A DNA stretch of 64,000 nucleotides, from assembly GCA_009928435.1 (NCBI GenBank), contig JAABNQ010000013.1, positions 1 to 64,000 on the forward strand, read 5' to 3'. The notes beneath the pieces were generated by a model. It saw only the letters and a list, made by a program, of their open reading frames with translations, was not told the origin of the DNA and did no database searches. This stretch comes from Bacillus sp. HF117_J1_D. Lineage in GTDB: Bacteria > Bacillota > Bacilli > Bacillales > Bacillaceae_C. The position numbers and the translations under genes are program-made. Positions 23,918 to 33,759 of this stretch are shown piece by piece (position 1 is the first letter of the stretch; the number at the start of each line of letters is the position of its first letter).

Positions 23918-25678
23918 TTATTTCTCCTCTTTCTTCTTAGTATAGTCCCTTTTACGAGGCTTAATAAGGGATACATCTACATCTGCGTAGCTGAATTCCG
24001 GTTGGTTTTTAGCAGGGTTGAAATCAGCCATCGTTGTTTTCAGCCATTCTGAGTCATTACGGTCAGGGAATTCAGGCTTATAGTGAGCGCCGCGGCTTTC
24101 ATTACGGTTCAAAGCACCGATTGTGATAACACGTGCAAGCTGCATCATGTTCCACAATTGTCTTGTGAACATAGCCCCCTGATTACTCCAGCTAGCTGTA
24201 TCGTTAATATTAACGTTTTTCCAGCGTTCCATCAACTCAAGAATTTTATCGTCGGTTGCTTTCAAGTTTTTATTTTCACGAACAACCGTTACGTTGTTTG
24301 TCATCCATTCACCGAGCTCTTTATGGAGTACATAAGCATTTTCTGTTCCATCAAGAGATGTGATGTCTGACCATTTTTCTTCTTCTTTTTTAACTGCTGC
24401 ATCAAATATTGAGGAAGGAATATCTTCGACACTCTTCTCTAGTCCATTTACATATTTAACAGCTTCAGGACCCGCAACCATTCCTCCATAAATGGCTGAA
24501 AGCAATGAGTTTGCACCTAAGCGGTTCGCACCGTGCTGTGAATAATCACATTCACCTGCTGCAAATAAACCTTTGATGTTTGTATGTTGTTCATAGTCAA
24601 CCCATAAACCGCCCATTGAGTAGTGGACTGCCGGGAAGATTTTCATTGGAACTTTTCGAGGATCATCACCAGTAAACTTCTCATAGATCTCGATAATTCC
24701 ACCAAGTTTAATATCCAATTCTTTTGGATCTTTATGGGAAAGGTCAAGGTAAACCATGTTTTCCCCATTTATACCAAGTTTCATATCTACGCAAACATGG
24801 AAAATTTCCCGTGTAGCAATGTCGCGCGGTACGAGGTTTCCATATGCCGGATACTTTTCTTCAAGGAAATACCAAGGTTTTCCATCTTTATATGTCCAAA
24901 CTCGTCCACCTTCACCACGTGCTGACTCACTCATCAAACGAAGCTTATCATCACCAGGGATGGCAGTCGGGTGAATTTGGATGAATTCCCCATTCGCATA
25001 TGTTGCCCCTTGCTGGTAGACAATGGAAGCTGCTGATCCTGTGTTAATGACAGAGTTAGTTGACTTACCATAGATAATTCCAGGTCCGCCAGTCGCCATA
25101 ATAACTGCATCTGCAGGGAATGATTGGATTTCCATTGTATTTAGGTTTTGGGCTACGATTCCTTGACATTCGCCATTATCGTCTTGGACAATACCCAAGA
25201 AATCCCAGCCTTCATACTTGTTAACAAGTCCAGCCACTTCATGGCGGCGAACCTGCTCATCAAGAGCATATAACAGCTGCTGGCCTGTTGTAGCACCCGC
25301 GAAAGCTGTACGGTGGTGCTGAGTACCACCAAAACGTCGGAAGTCAAGCAAGCCTTCCGGTGTTCTGTTGAACATAACGCCCATTCTGTCCAAAAGATTG
25401 ATTATTGAAGGAGCTGCCTCACACATCGCCTTGACTGGCGGCTGGTTGGCCAAAAAGTCTCCACCGTAAACTGTATCGTCAAAATGGATCATAGGCGAGT
25501 CGCCTTCACCCTTTGTGTTAACCGCACCATTGATACCGCCCTGCGCACAGACAGAGTGGGATCTCTTTACGGGTACAAGGGAGAATAGATCCACCGAATT
25601 TCCTTCTTCTGCAATTTTAATAGTTGCCATCAGACCGGCTAATCCACCGCCGACGACAATGATTTTGCCCTTGCTCAT
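23918..25678 (-). CDS. sdhA: Succinate dehydrogenase flavoprotein subunit
   Basis: About 586 residues. It begins MSKGKIIVVGGGLAGLMATI, the FAD-binding dinucleotide fold, followed by RSHSVCAQGGINGAVN with the region that covalently binds FAD, HPTAIPG, and the catalytic SARGEGGRVW. ATG 25678 follows GGAGTG; an upstream in-frame start precedes that site and is not used. It oxidises succinate to fumarate on the cytosolic face of complex II and can also take fumarate produced by the gentisate pathway into the cycle. Confidence 0.97.
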   Translation of the reverse strand: MSKGKIIVVGGGLAGLMATIKIAEEGNSVDLFSLVPVKRSHSVCAQGGINGAVNTKGEGDSPMIHFDDTVYGGDFLANQPPVKAMCEAAPSIINLLDRMGVMFNRTPEGLLDFRRFGGTQHHRTAFAGATTGQQLLYALDEQVRRHEVAGLVNKYEGWDFLGIVQDDNGECQGIVAQNLNTMEIQSFPADAVIMATGGPGIIYGKSTNSVINTGSAASIVYQQGATYANGEFIQIHPTAIPGDDKLRLMSESARGEGGRVWTYKDGKPWYFLEEKYPAYGNLVPRDIATREIFHVCVDMKLGINGENMVYLDLSHKDPKELDIKLGGIIEIYEKFTGDDPRKVPMKIFPAVHYSMGGLWVDYEQHTNIKGLFAAGECDYSQHGANRLGANSLLSAIYGGMVAGPEAVKYVNGLEKSVEDIPSSIFDAAVKKEEEKWSDITSLDGTENAYVLHKELGEWMTNNVTVVRENKNLKATDDKILELMERWKNVNINDTASWSNQGAMFTRQLWNMMQLARVITIGALNRNESRGAHYKPEFPDRNDSEWLKTTMADFNPAKNQPEFSYADVDVSLIKPRKRDYTKKKEEK

Positions 25679-25744
25679 CGAAAGGTTACACTCCTTTTCA
25701 TACATCTAATTGTGTCTTCCCGCAACAAAGTCATTTTGGGTCCA

Positions 25745-26371
25745 TCATACAAACCATTGTGGATAGGCAAAAGCAAAAGCCGCACGAATTCCTACAGTAG
25801 AAATAATCACAAAAATAATTCCCATAACCCAAGAAGAGATGTATTGGGATCTCGGTGATTGTGTAATGCCCCATTTTACCAGGAATCCCCATAGTCCATT
25901 TGATAAGTGGAATGTAGCGGACAAGACTCCAAGAATATAGATGATCAACATGACCGGGTTAGACAGAATATCCGACATCATTTGGAAGTCCACATCTGCT
26001 CCAAGTGCTTTTTGGATTCGTGTTTCCCATACATGCCACGCAATAAAGAACAATAAGATAATTCCTGTTATTCGTTGCAAGGCGAACATCCAGTTACGAA
26101 AAAAGCTCAATCTGACCGGATTATTCTTCGCTGTAAATGCGATATAAATCCCTAAAATGGCGTGAAACAATAATGGTATGTAGATAACAACAAACTCCAG
26201 GATGATGATATAAGGAAAGTCACCTATAAATCCTGCCGCATTGTTGAACGCCTCTTCGCCAAGTGTAGCGAAATGGTTGATGATCAAGTGTTGCACTAAA
26301 AAGACCCCTACTGGAATTACTCCAAGTAAAGAGTGCAACCTGCGCCAATAAAACTCATTTTTTCCTGCCAC
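25745..26371 (-). CDS. sdhC: Succinate dehydrogenase cytochrome b558 subunit
   Basis: 208 residues, five membrane helices. Conserved histidines in RRLHSLLGVIP, VQHLIINHFA, LFHAILGIY and AWHVWETR fit the two haem b ligand pairs of the Bacillus-type single-anchor subunit. First gene of the sdhCAB operon, with its sigma-A promoter at 26477-26505. Confidence 0.95.
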   Translation of the reverse strand: MAGKNEFYWRRLHSLLGVIPVGVFLVQHLIINHFATLGEEAFNNAAGFIGDFPYIIILEFVVIYIPLLFHAILGIYIAFTAKNNPVRLSFFRNWMFALQRITGIILLFFIAWHVWETRIQKALGADVDFQMMSDILSNPVMLIIYILGVLSATFHLSNGLWGFLVKWGITQSPRSQYISSWVMGIIFVIISTVGIRAAFAFAYPQWFV

Positions 26372-26476
26372 GATTTACCCCCCTTAGTAATTAAGCGTCT
26401 GCTCCTTTGACAGTTTTTGTCCGATTAGGCATGTCGAACAACATAAATGTTTGTAACAAAGTTGTGACCATATTTT

Positions 26477-26505
26477 ATTCTACTCCCCTCGCCCTGCCTC
26501 GTCAA
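26477..26505 (-). promoter_or_regulatory. sdhC promoter
   Basis: Minus strand TTGACG, 17 bp, TAGAAT. RNA would start near 26470, about 100 bp before sdhC. Confidence 0.6.
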
Positions 26506-26626
26506 GATAAGGGGTTTCTTAATTTATTCTAAATTGAATAAATAATCCAATTCGTAATAAGTTTCCTGCCCACTTACACTTTGCTTTCGTTTATAATATA
26601 CTCATATTTGAAAGTGAGGAATTATA

Positions 26627-27088
26627 GTGAAATCATTATCCAAACATGAAGCCCCTCCCTTAGAAAACAAAGAACAGTCAGTAGTATCCGTTTTTGCGTA
26701 TGAATTGTTAAGAGACATACTCATTCCCGAGCTGCTCGGCGGCGATACTCATGAAATTTCCTATTGGGCGGGAAAACATATTGCCCGGAAGTTTCCGCTC
26801 CTATCAGTGGACGAGTCCATTGAATTCTTTAAGGAAGCTGGCTGGGGACACTTACATATAGTCCATGAAAAGAAAAACGAATTCCGTCTGGAATTAAGTG
26901 GCGACATTGTCGAAAGACGTTTTGTCATGGGGTCAGACCCCAGCTTCCGCCTTGAAGCAGGATTTCTTGCTGAACAGGTGCAATCTATAAAACAGGCGAC
27001 AGCCGAGGCTTTTGAAGAAGTCAATAAAAAACAAGGTAAAGTGACTTTTGTCGTTCGCTGGGATCACAAAGCTGGCCTGCCTGATTAA
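26627..27088 (+). CDS. yslB: YslB family protein (DUF2507)
   Basis: 153 residues, soluble, with the family blocks FAYELLRDILIPELLGGD, YWAGKHIARKFPL and EAGFLAEQVQ. Function is unknown; the fold is related to 4-vinyl-reductase-type small-ligand domains. It sits between sdhC and lysC as in B. subtilis. The start is GTG 26627, seven bases after GTGAGGAA. An exact GGGGTCAGACCCC palindrome (26929-26941) lies inside the coding region and encodes GSDP, identical to repeats found elsewhere in the window. Confidence 0.85.
   Translation: MKSLSKHEAPPLENKEQSVVSVFAYELLRDILIPELLGGDTHEISYWAGKHIARKFPLLSVDESIEFFKEAGWGHLHIVHEKKNEFRLELSGDIVERRFVMGSDPSFRLEAGFLAEQVQSIKQATAEAFEEVNKKQGKVTFVVRWDHKAGLPD
26929..26941. 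repeat. GGGGTCAGACCCC palindrome inside yslB
   Basis: The same 13-bp core occurs at 46245 and twice at 58903-58954. Confidence 0.6.
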
Positions 27089-27123
27089 TTTCAAATGATG
27101 AGTATGTATCGCTGCATAAGCAG

Positions 27124-27149
27124 AGCCTGCCTCCAATTAGAGGCAGGCT
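27124..27149. terminator. Convergent terminator of yslB and lysC
   Basis: AGCCTGCCTC and GAGGCAGGCT form a 10-bp stem around CAATTA. Confidence 0.75.
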
Positions 27150-27155
27150 GTTCTC

Positions 27156-27653
27156 TTATTGTGCGGCCGTCTCTTCAAGTGCACCTAATTCAAAAGCATC
27201 ATGCAAATGCTGGGCAGCCGGTTTCATTTGCTCAGCATCCACAAGTACGGATACTTTGATTTCAGAAGTGCTGACCATTTTTGATTCGATTCCATTTTCC
27301 GCCAACACGGCAAACATTTTCGCCGCTACCCCAGGATTGGAAACCATTCCTGATCCAACGATGGATACTTTGGAAAGACCAGTCTCACATTCAATATGGT
27401 CAAATCCGATTGATTCTTTTTCTTTTTCCAGTACTTCTATCGCTTCCTGGCGGTCTTTATCTTTGATAGAAAATGATAGATTCGTCCCATTATCTGTTTG
27501 ACTTTGTATAATAATATCTACATCAATCTGATTGGCAGCCAGGGTGGAAAAAACAGACGAAAGTCCGGTTATTTCATTTTTCAACCCAAATACTGTCATT
27601 CTTGTAATGTCATCTTCAAATGCTACACCGCGTACAATCAAATTCTTTTCCAT
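27156..27653 (-). CDS. lysC: Aspartokinase II beta subunit (internal start of lysC)
   Basis: ATG 27653 ([15 protein letters not shown]) is eight bases after GGAGGAAG inside lysC. In B. subtilis the equivalent in-frame start yields the regulatory beta subunit, made of the two ACT domains, which assembles with alpha. Confidence 0.6.
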   Translation of the reverse strand: MEKNLIVRGVAFEDDITRMTVFGLKNEITGLSSVFSTLAANQIDVDIIIQSQTDNGTNLSFSIKDKDRQEAIEVLEKEKESIGFDHIECETGLSKVSIVGSGMVSNPGVAAKMFAVLAENGIESKMVSTSEIKVSVLVDAEQMKPAAQHLHDAFELGALEETAAQ

Positions 27654-28388
27654 GGAAGCTTCCTCCTCAATTACTGTACCTTCTTCATTTTCACTACTTG
27701 ATCTTACTTCTAGTGAGACGGAGTGATTTTTTGCAAACTCAACAGCACGTGGGTGAAGTACACCCGCGCCAAGATTTGCAAGCTCAAGCATTTCATCATA
27801 GGAAATGGATGCTAGCTTGCGCGCCTTCGGAACGTAGCGTGGATCGGATGTGAAGACCCCGGTTACATCTGTGCAGATGGAGCAGCGTTCTGCTTTGAGC
27901 GCAGCTGCAAGGGCTACCGCGGTCGTGTCTGACCCACCTCTACCGAGAGTAGTGATTTCTCCGTCTTCGGTTACACCTTGGAAGCCGGCCGCTACGATTA
28001 TTTTTCCCTCTTGTAAGATTTTCTCTATATGATCCGCTTTAACATCAACGATTCTTGCATTATTATGCACTTTTTCCGTGATGATTCCTGCCTGCCAGCC
28101 AGTCAAAGAAACAGCTTCAGCTCCCATTTCTGTCAATGCCATCGACAATAATGAAATGGATACTTGCTCTCCAGTGGTAAGCAGCATGTCCATTTCGCGC
28201 TTTGCAGGACGTGCTGTGATTTCACCAGCCAGAGTCAATAGCTGGTCAGTCGTTTTGCCCATTGCCGAAACAACTGCCACAACTTTCTTCCCATTCTCCT
28301 TTTCTGCAATAATCCTTCTTGCAGCATTTTTGATTTTATCGGTTGTGCTAAGCGATGAGCCTCCGAATTTGATCACTACGGTACCCAT
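27156..28388 (-). CDS. lysC: Aspartokinase II (lysine-sensitive), alpha subunit
   Basis: 410 residues. It phosphorylates aspartate in the lysine/diaminopimelate/threonine pathway. KFGGSSLS marks the nucleotide-binding start, followed by [20 protein letters not shown] and two C-terminal ACT domains ([19 protein letters not shown]). An internal ATG at 27653 preceded by GAGGAGG would give the separate beta subunit, as in B. subtilis. Expression is under the lysine riboswitch upstream. Confidence 0.96.
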   Translation of the reverse strand: MGTVVIKFGGSSLSTTDKIKNAARRIIAEKENGKKVVAVVSAMGKTTDQLLTLAGEITARPAKREMDMLLTTGEQVSISLLSMALTEMGAEAVSLTGWQAGIITEKVHNNARIVDVKADHIEKILQEGKIIVAAGFQGVTEDGEITTLGRGGSDTTAVALAAALKAERCSICTDVTGVFTSDPRYVPKARKLASISYDEMLELANLGAGVLHPRAVEFAKNHSVSLEVRSSSENEEGTVIEEEASMEKNLIVRGVAFEDDITRMTVFGLKNEITGLSSVFSTLAANQIDVDIIIQSQTDNGTNLSFSIKDKDRQEAIEVLEKEKESIGFDHIECETGLSKVSIVGSGMVSNPGVAAKMFAVLAENGIESKMVSTSEIKVSVLVDAEQMKPAAQHLHDAFELGALEETAAQ

Positions 28389-28417
28389 AATCTACCTTCT
28401 TTCTTTAATAATTAAAA

Positions 28418-28510
28418 TAAGTGCAAACGCCTGTCGGCCGGAGCCGATCCTATCGTAAGAGAGAACACGAAGCCTGCTAATCGATAGACGCTGGAGCTAG
28501 CTATTGCTCG
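28418..28510. repeat. Bacillus-type intergenic repeat between lysC and its leader
   Basis: On the minus strand CTAGCTCCAGCGTCTATCG leads to GGCTCCGGCCGACAGGCGTT. This matches a short repeat I know from many Bacillus intergenic regions (CTAGCTCCAGCGCC...). It lies between the riboswitch terminator and the coding region. Confidence 0.5.
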
Positions 28511-28560
28511 TAAACTTTGAAAGGAAAGTTAAGATTATCTTTATACTTTCCTTGGCATTA

Positions 28561-28812
28561 AAAAAAGCAATAAGAGTCTCCTCTCATTGCTTGTGAGTCA
28601 CAATTACATAAAAGTGAAAAAGCCACAACATGAGATAGCCCTCCAGTATGAATCAGCTCATACTGACAATTCTGCATTTATTCAATAACAGAACCAGCAA
28701 AAATAACCATGGGACTTATTTTCACTTCGGCAATCCTTCCCTTTCATAAACCCTTCCTCGAAGCCCACACTTCTCCAGGTTACTACTCTTTAAGGTTTGC
28801 ACCTCTATCAAT
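28561..28812 (-). promoter_or_regulatory. Lysine riboswitch (L-box) with terminator
   Basis: The minus strand has the L-box hallmarks in order: GATAGAGGTGCAAACC, AGAGTAGTAACCTGGAGAA, AAGGGAAGGATTGCCGAAG, TTTTTGCTGGTTCTG, TGAATAAATGCAG and GGAGGGCTATCTCATG. It ends in a terminator (AAGCAATGAGAGGAGACTC, then TTATTGCTTTTTTT). Lysine binding should stop transcription into lysC. The distance to the start codon is longer than usual because of the inserted repeat. Confidence 0.93.
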
Positions 28813-28858
28813 TTATTGTATTCCGACTCATTATAGCACGCAGTGTCTTCAGATTCAA

Positions 28859-30631
28859 CTATTCTTTCAATTTTTCAATCAAATTGACTGCGACAGGCAT
28901 TGGAATGCCTAGCTTGGTTATTTCCTCAATATCTGCTTCTTTCATTTTCTTTAATGAGCCAAAATGCTTTAGAAGCTTCTGCTTCCTTGCCGGGCCAATG
29001 CCGGACACCTCGTCCAAGACTGACTGGAATGCGGATTTCCCTCTCTGTTGGCGATGAAATGTGATGGCAAATCGATGCACTTCATCCTGGACTCTTTGCA
29101 TCAAATAGAATTCCTGGCTGTTCCTTGCCAACGGAACAACAGCCAGTGGATCTCCAAATAAAAGCTGAGAGGTTTTATGTTTGTCGTCCTTTGCCAATCC
29201 CGCCACTGGAATTTCCAATCCAAGCTCCTGTTCCAATATATCCTTTGCTGCCTCAACTTGTCCTTTTCCTCCGTCAATCAGAATCAGATCGGGGAGCGGA
29301 AGACCATCTTTTAATACTCTGGAATACCTTCTTCTGACAACTTCCCTCATGGACTCATAGTCATCAGGTCCTTCCACCGTCTTGATCTTATATTTGCGAT
29401 ATTCCTTCCTATCCGGCTTTCCATTTATAAAAACAACCATAGCTGATACCGGATCAGCCCCTTGAATATTGGAGTTGTCAAAAGCTTCAATCCGATACGG
29501 CGTATAAATACTCATCGCTTCTCCAAGCTTCTCAACCGCACGGATTGTTCTCTCTTCGTCCCTTTCAATCAAGGCAAATTTATCATGGAGGGAAACTTTC
29601 GCATTTTTTTCAGCCAACTGAACCAGGTCCTTCTTTTGCCCCCTTTTCGGTATCAGAATTTTTGTCTGAACTAGCTGCTCTGCCACGGATTCATCTACCG
29701 ATTCGGGCAACAGGATCTCTTTTGGCTTGAAATGCTGTGGTTGGAGGTAAAATTGGCCTAAAAATGTAAGGAATTCTTCTTCCTGATCTCCGTAGACTGG
29801 GAACAAAGACACATCCCGTTCAATCAATTTTCCCTGACGGATAAAGAATACCTGGACACACATCCATCCTTTATCGATGGCATATCCAAACACATCCCGA
29901 TTGATGAAGTCCGCTGAAATGATCGTTTGCTTTTCCATTGTTGTTTCAATATTACTGATTTGGTCTCGATATTCTTTCGCCCGCTCAAATTCAAGTTGGT
30001 CAGCAGCTTCAATCATTTTATTCTGGAGTTCTTTTTTGATCGTCTTATATCCCCCGTTTAAAAACTTCGTGATTTCATCTGTAATCTGCTTGTACGCTTC
30101 CTGACTGACTTCATTGACACACGGCGCATAGCATTGTCCAAGGTGATAATACAAACAGACTCTATCAGGCAGCGACTGACACTTTCTGAGGGGGTACAAC
30201 CGATCAAGCAGCTTTTTCGTTTCATGGGCCGCCTGTGCGTTTGGATATGGGCCAAAATATTTTGCTTTGTCTTTCTTCACCTTTCGGGTGATAATCAGTC
30301 TTGGATGGCGCTCATTCGTCAATTTAATATAAGGGTAGCTCTTATCGTCTTTGAGCAATACGTTATACTTTGGGGAATGTTTTTTAATCAAATTCATTTC
30401 TAAAATAAGTGCTTCCACATTAGATGAAGTGACGAAATATTCAAAGTCTTGGATCTCAGAGACGAGCCGCTGTGTCTTGGTATCATGAGACCCTGTAAAA
30501 TAGGAACGCACTCGATTTTTTAACTTTTTTGCTTTCCCTACATAGATGATGGTTCCCTGTCTATCCTTCATTAAGTAACAGCCAGGTTGGTCAGGTAAAA
30601 TCTCCAATTTATGTCTTATTAAATGATTCAA
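28859..30631 (-). CDS. uvrC: Excinuclease ABC subunit C
   Basis: About 590 residues, normal for UvrC. The GIY-YIG nuclease is at the N-terminus ([20 protein letters not shown]), then a UVR motif, the RNase H-like second nuclease ([20 protein letters not shown]) and C-terminal helix-hairpin-helix repeats. It makes both incisions in nucleotide excision repair. I set the start at TTG 30631, eight bases after GGGAGG, giving a product that begins like B. subtilis UvrC; a longer frame would place that site inside the gene. Confidence 0.96.
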   Translation of the reverse strand: MNHLIRHKLEILPDQPGCYLMKDRQGTIIYVGKAKKLKNRVRSYFTGSHDTKTQRLVSEIQDFEYFVTSSNVEALILEMNLIKKHSPKYNVLLKDDKSYPYIKLTNERHPRLIITRKVKKDKAKYFGPYPNAQAAHETKKLLDRLYPLRKCQSLPDRVCLYYHLGQCYAPCVNEVSQEAYKQITDEITKFLNGGYKTIKKELQNKMIEAADQLEFERAKEYRDQISNIETTMEKQTIISADFINRDVFGYAIDKGWMCVQVFFIRQGKLIERDVSLFPVYGDQEEEFLTFLGQFYLQPQHFKPKEILLPESVDESVAEQLVQTKILIPKRGQKKDLVQLAEKNAKVSLHDKFALIERDEERTIRAVEKLGEAMSIYTPYRIEAFDNSNIQGADPVSAMVVFINGKPDRKEYRKYKIKTVEGPDDYESMREVVRRRYSRVLKDGLPLPDLILIDGGKGQVEAAKDILEQELGLEIPVAGLAKDDKHKTSQLLFGDPLAVVPLARNSQEFYLMQRVQDEVHRFAITFHRQQRGKSAFQSVLDEVSGIGPARKQKLLKHFGSLKKMKEADIEEITKLGIPMPVAVNLIEKLKE

Positions 30632-30682
30632 GGAAGTGACCTCCCAGTTTGAAATGCACAAATAAACATTTTTTTCAAAAAA

Positions 30683-30706
30683 AATCCGAGCGGATTCGCT
30701 CGGATT
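30683..30706 (-). terminator. trxA terminator
   Basis: AATCCGAGCG and CGCTCGGATT form a 10-bp stem; the minus-strand exit has a run of eight T. Confidence 0.85.
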
Positions 30707-30716
30707 TTTCGGTGGC

Positions 30717-31031
30717 TTACAGGTGTTTATTCAACAAATCTGCCAACGCTTCTTTCGGCTGGAAACCTACAGTTTTATCAACGACTTCTCCGTCTTTCAA
30801 TACGATTAATGTCGGAATACTCATGACACCGAATTGGCTTGCTGTATCTTGGTTCTCATCTACGTTCACTTTTGCGATTTTCACTTTATCGCCAAGATCA
30901 CCGTCCAACTCTTCAAGAACCGGAGCAATCATTTTACAAGGACCGCACCAAGGTGCCCAAAAGTCTACAAGAACGACTCCTTCGCCGGTTTCAGCTTTGA
31001 AATTTTCGTCGGTTGCATTAACAATAGCCAT
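30717..31031 (-). CDS. trxA: Thioredoxin
   Basis: 104 residues with the active site [13 protein letters not shown] and the cis-Pro loop MSIPTL. It is the main cytosolic disulfide reductant. The ATG is nine bases after GGAGG. It sits between etfA and uvrC as in B. subtilis. Confidence 0.97.
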   Translation of the reverse strand: MAIVNATDENFKAETGEGVVLVDFWAPWCGPCKMIAPVLEELDGDLGDKVKIAKVNVDENQDTASQFGVMSIPTLIVLKDGEVVDKTVGFQPKEALADLLNKHL

Positions 31032-31137
31032 ATCTTTACCTCCTAATATACTATACGAAACTAAGGCAAGTATATCATCAGGATTCCATACACGCTAACA
31101 ATCTGCCTGTGATTTAATATTCCCTCAGCAAAACTTT

Positions 31138-32115
31138 TTATGAGGTGACTTTTATTTTCTTAAATTCTTCAGTTAACAGCGGAACCACTTCAAACAAGTC
31201 GCCGACGATGCCGTAGTCCGCCACATTAAAGATATTTGCTTCTGGATCCTTGTTTATGGCGACAATCACTTTTGAGTTGGACATGCCTGCCATATGTTGA
31301 ATGGCTCCAGATATTCCACAAGCAATATAAAGATCCGGCGTAACAACTTTTCCAGTTTGGCCGATTTGCAATGAGTAGTCACAATAATCAGCATCACAAG
31401 CGCCACGTGAAGCTCCAACTGCACCGCCCAGAACATCAGCAAGCTCCTTCAACGGCTCAAAGCCTTCTGCACTTTTTACACCGCGTCCACCTGCAACAAT
31501 GACTTTCGCTTCGGACAAGTCCACACCTTCACTTGCTTTTGTAATAACCTCTTTAATAATCGTTCGCAAATCTTTTATTTCTGCGCTAACTGACGTAACT
31601 GCACCACTTCTGGATTCATCCTTTGCTAGTGGTTCGATGTTATTTGGTCTGATTGTAAAAAATGTGATACCATCCGTAATGACTTTCTTCTCAAATGCCT
31701 TTCCAGAATAGATGGGCCGGGTAAATAATATTCCATCATCGCCTTCTTCAATGGCTGTCACATCTGAAATAAGTCCCGTGTTCAATTTGCTGGCAATCTT
31801 CGGAGAAAGATCTTTTCCAAGAGATGTATGCCCAAAGACGATAACATCCGGTTCTTCTTCATTGACAACTGCCATAAACGCTTGTGAAAAACCATCTGAA
31901 GTATAATGCTTTAATTGTTCATCTTCTACTGTAATCGCCCGATCTGCCCCGTAATGAATCATTTCATTTGCTTTATTCTTCACGGAATCACCGATTAAAA
32001 CAGCGACCACTTCTCCATTCTCAGCCACTTTCTTTCCTGCCGCTATTGTTTCAAATGAAACATTCCTTAAACTGCCATCCCGGAGTTCACCGAGTACCAA
32101 TACTTTTTTAGCCAT
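31138..32115 (-). CDS. etfA: Electron transfer flavoprotein alpha subunit
   Basis: 325 residues. The C-terminal FAD domain has SRGACDADYCDYSLQIGQTG and the signature LYIACGISGAIQHMAGM. With EtfB it takes electrons from acyl-CoA dehydrogenases. Last gene of the fadR-fadB-etfB-etfA group; 35 bp after etfB. Confidence 0.96.
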   Translation of the reverse strand: MAKKVLVLGELRDGSLRNVSFETIAAGKKVAENGEVVAVLIGDSVKNKANEMIHYGADRAITVEDEQLKHYTSDGFSQAFMAVVNEEEPDVIVFGHTSLGKDLSPKIASKLNTGLISDVTAIEEGDDGILFTRPIYSGKAFEKKVITDGITFFTIRPNNIEPLAKDESRSGAVTSVSAEIKDLRTIIKEVITKASEGVDLSEAKVIVAGGRGVKSAEGFEPLKELADVLGGAVGASRGACDADYCDYSLQIGQTGKVVTPDLYIACGISGAIQHMAGMSNSKVIVAINKDPEANIFNVADYGIVGDLFEVVPLLTEEFKKIKVTS

Positions 32116-32150
32116 TGCTTCATACCTCCTGTTTCTCTATAAAAGGGATG

Positions 32151-32915
32151 TTATATTACTTTAGTGAGTAAACCTGCAAGTTCTTTTACTTGGTCCGTCA
32201 ATTCGCCTTCTAGAATCCTGCCTGCTTCTTTTTCTGGTGGAAGGAATATTTCAACTGTTTTTGTTTTCGGTTCAACCTCATCCTCATCTAGGTCCAAATC
32301 ATCCAATTCTAATTCTTCCAATGGCTTTTTCTTCGCTTTCATGATTCCAGGCAAAGATGGATATCGCGGATCATTTAATCCTTGCTGAGCTGTCACGAGC
32401 AATGGAAGAGATGTTTCAATGATCTCAGAGTCTCCTTCAACATCCCGAACGATTTCCACCGCTTCACCATCAATTTCCAGTTTAGTAATCGTCGTTACAT
32501 ATGGAATATCCAAAATATCTGCAACACGCGGCCCTACCTGTCCAGAGCCTCCGTCAATAGCAACATTTCCTGCCAAAATTAAATCTGGCTCTTTATCCTT
32601 CAGGTATTCAGCCATAATCGCAGCCGCTGAAAACTCATCATAATTGTCCAAATCGTCTTCAACATCAATCAATACTGCTTTATCTGCCCCCATTGCCAAC
32701 GCTGTCCTAATCTGTTTCTCTGCATCTTCCTCACCGACGCTAACAACAGTCACCTCTCCCCCATGATCATCACGAATGCGGATGGCCTCCTCAATCGCAT
32801 ACTCATCATAAGGATTAATGATGAATTCTGCCCCATCCTCCTCAATTTGACCATTCGAAATGGCTATTTTTTCTTCTGTGTCGAAAGTTCTTTTCATAAG
32901 CACGTAAATATTCAT
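32151..32915 (-). CDS. etfB: Electron transfer flavoprotein beta subunit
   Basis: 254 residues. It has the nucleotide-binding half with VKR-like LMKRTFDTEEK, ALAMGADKAVLI, and the beta signature VTTITKLEIDGEAVEIVRDV. It pairs with EtfA. An acidic insert (ELDDLDLDEDEVEP) near residue 205 is longer than I expect for the family. Operon position between fadB and etfA supports a role in beta-oxidation. Confidence 0.95.
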   Translation of the reverse strand: MNIYVLMKRTFDTEEKIAISNGQIEEDGAEFIINPYDEYAIEEAIRIRDDHGGEVTVVSVGEEDAEKQIRTALAMGADKAVLIDVEDDLDNYDEFSAAAIMAEYLKDKEPDLILAGNVAIDGGSGQVGPRVADILDIPYVTTITKLEIDGEAVEIVRDVEGDSEIIETSLPLLVTAQQGLNDPRYPSLPGIMKAKKKPLEELELDDLDLDEDEVEPKTKTVEIFLPPEKEAGRILEGELTDQVKELAGLLTKVI

Positions 32916-32956
32916 GACTGTACCTCCTATAATATGAAACTGGTAAATGATAACGA

Positions 32957-33730
32957 TTACTCTCCCGTAAATCTTGGCTCTCTTTTTTCAATAAAAGCCC
33001 GGATACCTTCCTGCCCATCTTTCGTTGTGAAAACTTCCCCAAACTTTTCGGCCTCCAGCTTAACTCCTTCGTAATAGCTCCTCCCCTTTCCAAATTGGAG
33101 AAGTTCGATAGCTGCCTTGAGAGAGGCCGGACTCTTTCTCGCGATTGATTGTACAAGCTCTTTTGCTTCTTTTAACAGCGCTTCTTCCGGATAGCTCTGG
33201 TTGGCTAATCCCCATTGCACTGCTTCCTTTCCAGTGAGCGGTTTGCTAGTAAAAAGCATTTCCGCAGCTTTGGCCACTCCTACATAGCGCGGAAGACGTT
33301 GTGTTCCGGCAAATCCTGGAATTAAACCTAGTTGAAGTTCAGGAAGTCCAAGCTTCGAATCATCGCTAACAAGTCTGATGTGGCAGGCCATTGCCAATTC
33401 AAGACCACCGCCAAGCGCTGCCCCATGAATGGCAGCAACTACCGGCTTCGAGAACGTTTCAATTTTTTCAAATACCCTTTGCCCCTCTGCAGCCAATTCG
33501 GAAAATGCTGCACCGCTTTGCACTTCTGTAAATTCCTTTATATCTGCTCCTGCGGAAAAGAAGCGGCCTTCACCATATAAAAGAATTGCCCTAATGCTGT
33601 TGTCATTCTCAAGCTCTTCCATTTTCTGACCAAGCTCTTGGATTACAGCCTGTGAAAGTGCATTAGCAGGCGGCTTTTCAATTTTGATAAAAGCTGCATT
33701 GTTTTCCTTTGAAACTGTCAAAAACTCCAT
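32957..33730 (-). CDS. fadB: Enoyl-CoA hydratase (YsiB/FadB)
   Basis: 257 residues, single-domain crotonase. The oxyanion-hole segments SAGADIKEF and IHGAALGGGLELAMAC are present, as is the LPELQLGLIPGFAGTQRLPR region with the catalytic Glu. It hydrates 2-enoyl-CoA in fatty acid degradation. It lies between fadR and etfB with short gaps. Confidence 0.93.
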   Translation of the reverse strand: MEFLTVSKENNAAFIKIEKPPANALSQAVIQELGQKMEELENDNSIRAILLYGEGRFFSAGADIKEFTEVQSGAAFSELAAEGQRVFEKIETFSKPVVAAIHGAALGGGLELAMACHIRLVSDDSKLGLPELQLGLIPGFAGTQRLPRYVGVAKAAEMLFTSKPLTGKEAVQWGLANQSYPEEALLKEAKELVQSIARKSPASLKAAIELLQFGKGRSYYEGVKLEAEKFGEVFTTKDGQEGIRAFIEKREPRFTGE

Positions 33731-33759
33731 ATATGTCAGCTCCCTTCAAAACGCTATTA

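Noticed and set aside
30632-30661. Upstream ATG for uvrC
   Set aside because: It places the GGGAGG site inside the gene and adds residues not seen in UvrC proteins; TTG 30631 fits better.
32942-32961. Fur-box-like palindrome ATGATAACGATTAC
   Set aside because: It lies at the fadB stop codon, matches the Fur box only in part and fails the cre consensus; no regulatory position.
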